From Ruminococcus sp. UBA7014 (GTDB lineage Bacteria > Bacillota > Clostridia > Oscillospirales > Ruminococcaceae), in contig DJXC01000244.1 of assembly GCA_002449575.1 (NCBI GenBank), forward strand, positions 1-7,534: a stretch of DNA of 7,534 nucleotides, read 5' to 3'. The notes below the pieces were generated by a model that saw only the letters and a list, made by a program, of their open reading frames with translations, did no database searches and had not been told where the DNA came from. This document shows positions 1 to 5,217 of the stretch, piece by piece; position 1 is the stretch's first letter, and each line of letters begins with the position of its first letter. A program made the translations under genes and the position numbers.

Positions 1-828
1 GTTGACTGGTATAACGGCGGTATGGAACATACAACACTGCATTTGCTGTACTCCAGATTCTGGAATAAGTTCCTGTATGATATTAATGCTGTTCCTTATA
101 AAGAACCCTATATGAGAAGAACGTCTCACGGTATGATTCTCGGCGAAGACGGTCAAAAAATGTCCAAGTCCAGAGGAAATGTTATTAATCCGGATGATGT
201 TGTCCGTCAGTATGGTGCAGATACCCTCAGACTGTACGAAATGTTTATTGGCGATTTTGAAAAAACTGCTCCGTGGAGTCCGTCCAGTATCAGAGGCTGT
301 AAAAAATTCCTTGACCGTGTCTGGGCATTGCAGGAAATCCTGACAGATGGCGATTCTTACCGTCCGGAACTGACTTCTGCATTCCATAAGACCATCAAGA
401 AAGTTTCCGAAGATATTGAATCTCTGAAATTTAATACTGCCATTGCTGCCATGATGAAGCTGATTAATGACATCTATGCAACAGGCAGCATTAACAAAGC
501 GGAATATCGTACACTCGTGATTCTGCTGAACCCGTTCGCTCCACACCTGACAGAAGAAATTTATGAAATCTGCAATTTCGGCGGTGTCCTCAACGAACAG
601 GAATGGGTAAAATATGACGAATCCCTCTGTGTGGATGAAACTGTGGAAATTGTTGTTCAGATTAACGGTAAAGTCAAGACCAAGCTGAATATTGCTGTCG
701 GTGCAGAAAAAGATGCTGTTCTGGCACAGGCTCTTGCAGAACCCAAAATTGCAGAAGCAACTGCCGGCAAAACACTCGTCAAGCAGATTTATGTACAAAA
801 TAAGCTCGTGAATTTTGTGGTAAAATAA
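1..828 (+). CDS. leuS: Leucyl-tRNA synthetase, C-terminal part (5' end outside window)
   Basis: Class I aminoacyl-tRNA synthetase that charges tRNA-Leu with leucine in the cytoplasm. The reading frame is open from base 1, so this is the last 275 residues of a protein normally around 800 aa. The window opens in the catalytic core: a GGMEHTTLHLLYSRF stretch typical of bacterial LeuRS is followed by the class I signature KMSKS at 157-171, which stabilises the transition state of leucine activation. After it come the stem-contact region (RQYGADTLRLYEMF), the helical anticodon-binding domain (roughly codons 95-195), and the small C-terminal domain (VQINGKVKTKLNI, ending NKLVNFVVK). The ATG at 22 is internal and not a start. 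No convincing U-tailed terminator follows the stop; the next feature is the rpsU promoter 28 bases downstream. Confidence 0.97.
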   Translation, partial: VDWYNGGMEHTTLHLLYSRFWNKFLYDINAVPYKEPYMRRTSHGMILGEDGQKMSKSRGNVINPDDVVRQYGADTLRLYEMFIGDFEKTAPWSPSSIRGCKKFLDRVWALQEILTDGDSYRPELTSAFHKTIKKVSEDIESLKFNTAIAAMMKLINDIYATGSINKAEYRTLVILLNPFAPHLTEEIYEICNFGGVLNEQEWVKYDESLCVDETVEIVVQINGKVKTKLNIAVGAEKDAVLAQALAEPKIAEATAGKTLVKQIYVQNKLVNFVVK

Positions 829-856
829 CAAAGTTTCTGTAATCTGCAAAATTCTA

Positions 857-885
857 TTGACAAAATAAAGCTTGTGTGCTATAAT
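857..885 (+). promoter_or_regulatory. Consensus sigma-A promoter for rpsU
   Basis: TTGACA at 857-862 and TATAAT at 880-885, separated by exactly 17 bases: a perfect match to the housekeeping consensus at both boxes and in spacing. Transcription should start near base 892, giving a leader of about 125 nt before the rpsU start codon. Confidence 0.93.
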
Positions 886-891
886 AAACAT

Positions 892-1016
892 ATGCCATTC
901 GTCAGAAAAATGAATGTGAAGAGAAAAGAATTGGTTGCAAACTATCCCTGAAAAGGGTTTAGTATACTGCCTGTTTCGTACAGGCAGAACCTCTGAACAA
1001 AGGGAGGGAATCAGAA
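892..1016 (+). promoter_or_regulatory. Structured rpsU 5' leader, candidate autoregulatory r-protein leader
   Basis: Four potential hairpins can be drawn in the leader. (1) CATTC 896-900 pairs with GAATG 912-916. (2) ACTA and CCCT (941-944, 946-949) pair with AGGG and TAGT (954-957, 960-963), capped by a GAAA tetraloop. (3) CTGCCTG 967-973 pairs perfectly with CAGGCAG 981-987. (4) CCTCT 990-994 pairs with GGAGG 1003-1007, which is the Shine-Dalgarno of rpsU, with an 8-nt loop. Hairpins 3 and 4 are only two bases apart and could stack, hiding the ribosome binding site. Structure masking a ribosome binding site is a usual design for ribosomal-protein autoregulation. That it operates here is inference from one sequence without covariation evidence. 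Confidence 0.45.
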
Positions 1017-1190
1017 ATGGCAGAAGTTCGTGTCGGCAAGAATGAATCTCTGGATACTGCTTTAAAGCGTTTTAAGAGAACTTGCGCAAGAGACGGCGTA
1101 ATTGCTGAAGTTCGTAAGAGAGAACATTACGAAAAACCTTCGGTAAGACGCAAGAAAAAGTCTGAGGCTGCTCGCAAGCGCAAATATTAA
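1017..1190 (+). CDS. rpsU: 30S ribosomal protein bS21
   Basis: Small basic protein of the 30S subunit, located near the 3' end of 16S rRNA and involved in initiation. The 57-aa product begins MAEVRVGKNESLDTALKRFK, continues with RTCARDGVIAEVRKREHYEKP and ends in the Lys/Arg-rich tail RRKKKSEAARKRKY. Length and sequence match bacterial bS21 closely. The start ATG is preceded by a strong AGGGAGGG ribosome binding site at 1001-1008. The gene has its own consensus promoter, a long structured leader and a strong terminator, so it can behave as a single-gene unit that is expressed strongly and possibly feedback-controlled through its leader. Its position between leuS and yqeG does not suggest a functional link to either. 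Confidence 0.97.
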   Translation: MAEVRVGKNESLDTALKRFKRTCARDGVIAEVRKREHYEKPSVRRKKKSEAARKRKY

Positions 1191-1207
1191 TAAGCTAGGA
1201 TGAATTG

Positions 1208-1243
1208 CAAGGGTGTGCCTTTTCGGTGCGCCCTTGTTTTTTC
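1208..1243 (+). terminator. Intrinsic terminator after rpsU
   Basis: CAAGGGTGTGCC (1208-1219) pairs over all 12 positions, with three G-U wobbles, with GGTGCGCCCTTG (1225-1236). The loop is TTTTC and a run of six T follows (1237-1242). It ends only about 6 bases before the ribosome binding site of yqeG, so yqeG and the genes behind it must depend on read-through or on a promoter I cannot see. Confidence 0.92.
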
Positions 1244-1263
1244 TGTATGGAGGTGAATGCCGG

Positions 1264-1788
1264 ATGTTTCAGTCAACAATTGCAGTCAGGTCAGTTTGTG
1301 ATATTACCCCGGAACTACTCAGAACAATGGGCGTGAAAGGTTTGCTGCTTGATATTGACAATACCCTGACGACACATGATAACCCTGTTCCGGCGGCAGG
1401 TGTCCGGGAATGGGTAAACAAAATGAAAATGGCAGGAATCCGCCTGCGGCTGATTTCCAATAATCATGAACCACGAGTGATGCCGTTCGCAAAACTGCTC
1501 GGAATTCCCTGTGTATGTGAAAGCCTGAAGCCGCTGGGCAGAGGATTCCGCATGGCTATGAAACAGATGAATCTGCCCAAAGAACAGCTTTGTGTTGTCG
1601 GTGACCAGATTTATACAGACATCTGGGGTGCAAATCTGTTCCGAGTGAAAAGTATCTATGTCAAGCCGATGCAGCGTGAAAACTGGAAAGGTCATGAATT
1701 CCTGTGTATCAAGAGAGTTCTGGAAGTCCCTTTTCTGCCGAAAAGATATCAATATCTTCCGGCAAAAAATAAGAAAGAAAGCAAGTGA
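1264..1788 (+). CDS. yqeG: YqeG-family HAD-superfamily (IIIA) phosphatase
   Basis: Predicted cytoplasmic Mg-dependent phosphatase of the haloacid dehalogenase superfamily, subfamily IIIA; its natural substrate is not established. All four HAD motifs are visible in the 174-aa product: motif I DIDNTL with nucleophile D30 and D32; motif II ISNN with S65; motif III Lys in SLKPLG (K89); motif IV VGDQIYTD with D114 and D119. The length is typical for YqeG. The start at 1264 is chosen because GGAGGTG lies at 1249-1255, 8 bases upstream. An in-frame ATG at 1213 would put the start inside the rpsU terminator and is rejected. The stop lies 4 bases before aroQ, indicating co-transcription. yqeG is commonly found near shikimate-pathway genes in Firmicutes, consistent with this arrangement. 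Confidence 0.92.
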   Translation: MFQSTIAVRSVCDITPELLRTMGVKGLLLDIDNTLTTHDNPVPAAGVREWVNKMKMAGIRLRLISNNHEPRVMPFAKLLGIPCVCESLKPLGRGFRMAMKQMNLPKEQLCVVGDQIYTDIWGANLFRVKSIYVKPMQRENWKGHEFLCIKRVLEVPFLPKRYQYLPAKNKKESK

Positions 1789-1792
1789 GCTT

Positions 1793-2230
1793 ATGAAAAA
1801 GATTTTAATTATGCATGGACCTAATCTGAATCTGCTCGGTGAACGTGAACCTGGCATTTACGGAGATACCAATTTTGAAACACTGAATCAGCATCTTCTG
1901 GACTATGCAAGAGAACTCGGCATGGAAGCTGAAATTTTTCAGTCCAATCATGAAGGCGCACTGATTGACAAACTGCATGAAGCAAGAAAAGAATTCGCCG
2001 GAGTGGTACTCAATGCTGGTGCATATACCCATTACAGCTATGCGATTTCAGATGCTATCAAGGCAATTAAAATTCCAGTCATTGAAGTGCATATCAGCAA
2101 TATTTTTGCAAGAGATGAATTCCGCTCAAAGTCCGTGATTGCACCTGTCTGCGCCGGAAGTATTTCCGGTTTCGGGCTTCTGAGCTATGATTTGGCAGTC
2201 AAAGCATTATCGGAGATGAAAGAAGCATGA
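1793..2230 (+). CDS. aroQ: 3-dehydroquinate dehydratase, type II
   Basis: Catalyses dehydration of 3-dehydroquinate to 3-dehydroshikimate, the third step of the shikimate pathway to aromatic amino acids. The 145-aa length is that of type II dehydroquinases, which form dodecamers. Visible landmarks are the N-terminal HGPNLNLLG strand and loop, catalytic R18 and Y23 in GEREPGIYG on the mobile lid, N74 in LNAGAYTHYSYAISDA, H100 in EVHISN, and the FR pair at 110-111 (R111). The start at 1793 fits the family N-terminus (MKKILIMHGPN). Its Shine-Dalgarno is weak, but yqeG stops only 4 bases upstream, so translational coupling is likely. The stop overlaps the start of the M24 peptidase gene (ATGA). 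Confidence 0.96.
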   Translation: MKKILIMHGPNLNLLGEREPGIYGDTNFETLNQHLLDYARELGMEAEIFQSNHEGALIDKLHEARKEFAGVVLNAGAYTHYSYAISDAIKAIKIPVIEVHISNIFARDEFRSKSVIAPVCAGSISGFGLLSYDLAVKALSEMKEA

Positions 2231-3300
2231 AAGAACGAATTCAGAATTTAGTGAATTTATTGCAGGGTAAGGCGGACTGCGCCCTGATTACAGATGATAT
2301 TAACAGGAGATATCTCACAGGTATGAAATCTTCTGCCGGATATGTGATTGTCTTTCCGGAACAGTGTTATCTGATAATTGATTTCCGTTATATCGAAAAA
2401 GCAAGGGAAGTCGTGAAGCACTGCGAAGTTATCGAACAGAAACCGGGAATTTTCCGGCAGTTTGATGAACTGTTCAAAAAACACGGCGCAAAAACTGTCG
2501 CACTCGAAGCACAGAGTCTGACACTCCAGAGATGCGATAATCTGAAAAATCATATGAAAAATTATGAATTCCTGACAGATAATACATTAAGTCAGGCTCT
2601 CTATGATTTAAGAACTGTCAAGTCTGCCGAAGAACTGACAAAAATCATGGCGGCACAGAAAATTGCAGAAGATGCACTTGCCGCACTTCTGGAAAGACTT
2701 CATGCAGGCATGACGGAAATTGATGTGGCTTTAGCTCTTGACTTCTATATGAGAAGCCACGGCGCAGAAGATTTATCGTTTGAGACAATCGCACTCACTG
2801 GCACACATACTTCTATGCCGCACGGTGTCCCGGATTCCAGAGAAATCAAAAAAGGCGATTTTGTCCTGATGGATTTCGGTGCAGTCGTGGACGGCTATCA
2901 CAGTGATATGACAAGAACAGTGTGTGTGGGTGAACCATCAGCGGAAATGCGTGAGGTTTACGAAATTGTCCGCACTGCACAGGATACTGCCAGAGCCGCC
3001 GCCAAAGCCGGTATTACCGGAAAGCAACTCGATGCGGCTGCTCGTGATGTTATCATCAAAGCCGGATATGGTGATAATTTCGGTCACTCTCTCGGTCATG
3101 GTGTAGGACTTGAAATTCATGAATATCCTGTCGCCACACCCAACAGAGACAATCTTCTCCCTGCCGGAGGGGTCGTTACTATCGAACCGGGTATTTATCT
3201 CCCCGGAAAATTCGGTGTTCGTATTGAAGATTTCGTGCATATTACCAAAAATTCATGTGAAAATTTGACAAATATTCCAAATAGTTTGATTTGTCTCTGA
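2227..3300 (+). CDS. pepP: M24B family aminopeptidase P (Xaa-Pro peptidase, YqhT-like)
   Basis: Cytoplasmic dinuclear metallopeptidase predicted to remove N-terminal residues preceding proline. At 357 aa it matches the short YqhT-type Firmicute enzymes. Residues 1-125 form the creatinase-like N-terminal domain (ITDDINRRYLTGMKSSAGY); residues from about 135 form the pita-bread catalytic domain. All five metal ligands are present: D216 in LMDFG, D227 in HSDMTR, H291 in GHGVG, E320 in TIEPG and E334 in RIED. The auxiliary His H199 in MPHG is also present. The start codon overlaps the aroQ stop by 4 bases (ATGA), with GGAG at 2212-2215, implying translational coupling. The order aroQ - M24 peptidase - efp is also known from Bacillus; a link to EF-P through proline-rich proteins is tempting but unproven. 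Confidence 0.95.
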   Translation: MKERIQNLVNLLQGKADCALITDDINRRYLTGMKSSAGYVIVFPEQCYLIIDFRYIEKAREVVKHCEVIEQKPGIFRQFDELFKKHGAKTVALEAQSLTLQRCDNLKNHMKNYEFLTDNTLSQALYDLRTVKSAEELTKIMAAQKIAEDALAALLERLHAGMTEIDVALALDFYMRSHGAEDLSFETIALTGTHTSMPHGVPDSREIKKGDFVLMDFGAVVDGYHSDMTRTVCVGEPSAEMREVYEIVRTAQDTARAAAKAGITGKQLDAAARDVIIKAGYGDNFGHSLGHGVGLEIHEYPVATPNRDNLLPAGGVVTIEPGIYLPGKFGVRIEDFVHITKNSCENLTNIPNSLICL

Positions 3301-3316
3301 TATTTCGGAATAACTC

Positions 3317-3345
3317 TTGCAAAATTTCTCATTTTGGTGTAAAAT
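3317..3345 (+). promoter_or_regulatory. Sigma-A-type promoter for efp
   Basis: TTGCAA at 3317-3322 and TAAAAT at 3340-3345 with 17-base spacing, in the 81-base gap between the M24 peptidase gene and efp. It would give a short leader of about 30 nt. Each box has one mismatch to consensus; the spacing is ideal. Confidence 0.7.
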
Positions 3346-3381
3346 AGTATTATATTAAAAAATTACGGAGGTTTTTATTTT

Positions 3382-3942
3382 ATGATTACAGCAGGCGATT
3401 TCAGAAACGGCGTGACATTTGAACTGGATGGAAACGTTGTTCAGGTAGTAGAATTCCAGCATGTAAAACCCGGCAAGGGCGCAGCTTTTGTCAGAACCAA
3501 ATTCAAGAATGTCATCACTGGTGCAGTGGTAGAACGTTCTTTCAACCCGACAGAAAAATTCCCTACTGCTTTCATCGAAAGAAAAGATATGCAGTATTCC
3601 TATGCAGATGGTAACCTGTATCATTTCATGGACACAGAAACATGGGAAGACGTTGCAATCGAAGAAGAAAAACTTGGCTCTAACTTTAAGTTTGTCAAGG
3701 AAGAAATGGTTGTTAAAGTATTGTCCTACAAGGGTAATGTATTCGGCGTAGAACCGCCCTATTTCGTTGACCTTCAGGTAACACAGACTGACCCCGGATT
3801 TGCCGGCGATACTGCTACTAATGCTTCTAAACCCGCAACTCTTGAAACCGGTGCAGAAATCCGTGTGCCGCTGTTCATCAATGAAGGCGATATAATTCGT
3901 GTGGATACCAGAACCGGAGAATATATGGAGCGTGCAAAGTAA
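3382..3942 (+). CDS. efp: Translation elongation factor P
   Basis: EF-P binds the ribosome beside the P-site tRNA and rescues stalling at consecutive prolines. The 186-aa product has the three-domain length of the family and the loop HVKPGKGAAFVRTK, whose tip lysine is K32. In Bacillus EF-P the equivalent Lys32 carries a post-translational modification; no modifying enzyme is seen here. The Shine-Dalgarno GGAGGT at 3367-3372 lies 9 bases before the ATG, and a promoter is visible at 3317-3345. Its stop codon shares one base with the next start (TAATG), so the downstream zinc-ribbon protein is probably made by coupled translation from the same mRNA. Confidence 0.98.
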   Translation: MITAGDFRNGVTFELDGNVVQVVEFQHVKPGKGAAFVRTKFKNVITGAVVERSFNPTEKFPTAFIERKDMQYSYADGNLYHFMDTETWEDVAIEEEKLGSNFKFVKEEMVVKVLSYKGNVFGVEPPYFVDLQVTQTDPGFAGDTATNASKPATLETGAEIRVPLFINEGDIIRVDTRTGEYMERAK

Positions 3943-4529
3943 TGGAAAAAATTGCATATTTAAAAGGTCTGATGGAAGGGATGGGCGTGCATCCTGAATC
4001 CAGAGAAGGCAAGCTGTTTGGTGCTGTTTATGAAGCACTCGAAGAATCTGCTGCTTATGCGAAAAAACTCGAAGAACGTGTTGCAGAACTCGAAGAACTT
4101 TGTAGCATTCTTGATGAGGATTTAAGCGTTATTGAAGACCTTGTCGATAATGAAGAAGTCGGCTGCGGTGCATGTCCTTCTTCTGAGACAAAAATCAAGT
4201 ACTACTATCCGGAAAAACAGCCGGAAAAAAAGGCAGATGCTGCTGAAACTGATGCAGAAGAAACCGAAGAACCGGATATTGTTGTTGACGAACCAGATAT
4301 TGTTGCTGACGAAGAGACAGAAGAGGCTGACGGCGATTTTCTCGATGAAGAAGAGTATGAAACTGTCTGCCCTACCTGTGGCAAAGTCATTCTGCTTGAT
4401 GAACGTATGCTCGAAGAGGGCGAAACCGTCTGCCCTAACTGCGGCGAAGAACTGGAATTCGATTTTGATGAAGAAGAAATCGAAAATCTTTCCCCCAATC
4501 ATGCAGACAATGCTACAGAAAGCGCATAA
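3942..4529 (+). CDS. CD1247 N-terminal-domain protein with acidic linker and zinc ribbon, function unknown
   Basis: A 195-aa protein of unknown function that resembles proteins annotated in Clostridia as CD1247 N-terminal domain-containing. Residues 1-70 are a helical, probably coiled-coil segment that begins MEKIAYLKGLMEGMGV and continues EERVAELEELCSILDEDLSVIEDL. A GCGAC cysteine pair follows at C75 and C78. Residues about 90-140 form a highly acidic low-complexity linker with a duplicated heptad EPDIVVD/EPDIVAD. The C-terminal part carries two CPxCG knuckles, C143/C146 and C164/C167, expected to bind one zinc. It ends in another acidic stretch and a polar tail. There is no signal peptide or membrane segment, so it should be cytoplasmic. 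The one-base overlap with efp suggests a translation-related role, but that rests on context alone. Start supported by GGAG at 3927-3930. Confidence 0.85.
   Translation: MEKIAYLKGLMEGMGVHPESREGKLFGAVYEALEESAAYAKKLEERVAELEELCSILDEDLSVIEDLVDNEEVGCGACPSSETKIKYYYPEKQPEKKADAAETDAEETEEPDIVVDEPDIVADEETEEADGDFLDEEEYETVCPTCGKVILLDERMLEEGETVCPNCGEELEFDFDEEEIENLSPNHADNATESA
4269..4310 (+). repeat. 21-bp tandem duplication in the acidic linker
   Basis: Two adjacent 21-base units (4269-4289 and 4290-4310) differ at only two bases and encode EPDIVVD then EPDIVAD. This is an in-frame duplication that lengthens the acidic linker; unit number may vary between strains. Confidence 0.85.
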
Positions 4530-4544
4530 TTATCAGAATTCCAG

Positions 4545-4574
4545 AACAGCGGCGGAGTATTTCGCTGCTGTTTT
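4545..4574 (+). terminator. Intrinsic terminator after the efp / zinc-ribbon pair
   Basis: AACAGCGGCG (4545-4554) pairs with CGCTGCTGTT (4563-4572), 10 bp with one G-U wobble and an 8-base loop. A short T run (TTTT, 4571-4574) follows; CAGAA and TTCTG flanks could extend the stem with a bulge. It lies in the 89-base gap before the flavin reductase gene. Confidence 0.75.
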
Positions 4575-4618
4575 CTGCATAGAATATAGTATCATATTTT
4601 TCAGAAAGGATGAAAGAA

Positions 4619-5128
4619 ATGGCTTTTATCAGAAAAAGTATAGAAGAATTACAGTTCAATCCGTTTACTATGATTGGAAACAGCTGGTTTCTGCTGACTT
4701 CCGGTACAGAGAAAGATTATAATACAATGACTTGTTCCTGGGGGGCAATGGGTGAAATCTGGAACGAACCCACTTTGACGGCTTATGTGCGTACTTCACG
4801 GCATACATTCAGCTATATGGAGAAAGAAAAGCTGTTTACTGTCAGTGTGTTCCCGGAAGCTTACAGAAAAGCCCTTGCTTTCTGCGGCAGTCATTCCGGC
4901 AGAGATTTTGACAAGGCGAAGGAAACCGGACTGACTCCTGTTGTTCTTGATGGTACTGTCACATTCGCTGAAGCAAAGCTTGTATTCGTCTGCGAAAAAG
5001 TTTATGCACAAATGCTGCATGAAGCTTCTTTTGTACAGAAAGAATTTTTACAGGATTATTATGCAAAAGATGCCATGCACAAGATGTATCTGGGGAAAAT
5101 TATAGCCGTTTACGAAAATCAGACATAA
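4619..5128 (+). CDS. Flavin reductase-like (FMN-binding split-barrel) protein
   Basis: Predicted cytoplasmic flavoprotein of the flavin reductase-like domain family, which binds FMN in a split beta-barrel and often uses NAD(P)H. The 169-aa protein shows family hallmarks: NPFTMIGNSWFLLTSG at the N-terminus; NTMTCSWGAMGEIWNEPTL (35-53), the FMN-contacting strand and loop; VRTSRHTFSYME (57-68), typical of phosphate contact; FTVSVFP; CGSHSGRDFDK (89-99); and a C-terminal LGKIIAVYE strand. The physiological substrate cannot be told from sequence. The start at 4619 is chosen over ATG 4610 because AAGGA at 4606-4610 sits 8 bases before 4619 and overlaps the alternative codon. Terminators on both sides make it a separate unit, although no clear promoter is visible in the short gap upstream. 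Confidence 0.88.
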   Translation: MAFIRKSIEELQFNPFTMIGNSWFLLTSGTEKDYNTMTCSWGAMGEIWNEPTLTAYVRTSRHTFSYMEKEKLFTVSVFPEAYRKALAFCGSHSGRDFDKAKETGLTPVVLDGTVTFAEAKLVFVCEKVYAQMLHEASFVQKEFLQDYYAKDAMHKMYLGKIIAVYENQT

Positions 5129-5143
5129 GAAAACAAAGCACAG

Positions 5144-5178
5144 AACGGCTTGCAGTGTGTACTGTAAGCCGTTTTTTT
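5144..5178 (+). terminator. Intrinsic terminator between flavin reductase and GS-like genes
   Basis: AACGGCTTGCAG (5144-5155) pairs at all 12 positions, one of them a G-U wobble, with CTGTAAGCCGTT (5162-5173). The loop is TGTGTA and the T run is 5172-5178. It could end the flavin reductase transcript, or act as an attenuator for the GS-like gene 39 bases downstream if that gene's promoter lies upstream of it. Confidence 0.9.
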
Positions 5179-5217
5179 CAGAGAATTTTACTGGTAATCA
5201 TACAAGGAGGATGAAGC

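Noticed and set aside
810..854. GAATTTTG ... CAAAATTC inverted repeat spanning the leuS stop
   Set aside because: The 29-base spacer, A/T-rich arms and absence of a T run make a terminator unlikely; probably chance in A/T-rich sequence.
935..968. Second possible rpsU promoter, TTGCAA with TATACT
   Set aside because: The spacing is 22 bases, too long for a sigma-A promoter, and the region is already explained by leader hairpins.
1213..1263. 17-residue N-terminal extension of YqeG from ATG 1213
   Set aside because: It would start inside the rpsU terminator stem. GGAGGTG at 1249-1255 is placed correctly for ATG 1264.
3267..3295. GACAAAT ... ATTTGTC inverted repeat at the end of the M24 peptidase gene
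   Set aside because: It lies inside the coding sequence, has weak A/T pairing and no following T run. Not enough to call a terminator.
4205..4498. Ser-rich minus-strand open frame opposite the acidic linker
   Set aside because: Low-complexity shadow: the complement of GAA/GAC-rich coding sequence reads as Ser/Phe-rich frames. No minus-strand promoter or ribosome binding site supports it.
4132..4722. 196-codon + strand open frame overlapping the zinc-ribbon gene and the flavin reductase start
   Set aside because: Lys-rich content is the frame-shifted reading of Glu/Asp codons of the acidic linker; it crosses a terminator and has no suitable ribosome binding site.
5144..5173. Hexaloop TGTGTA hairpin as a second ANTAR target upstream of the GS-like gene
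   Set aside because: Loop position 4 is G but position 1 is T instead of A, and there is no partner hairpin next to it. It is better explained as an ordinary terminator.
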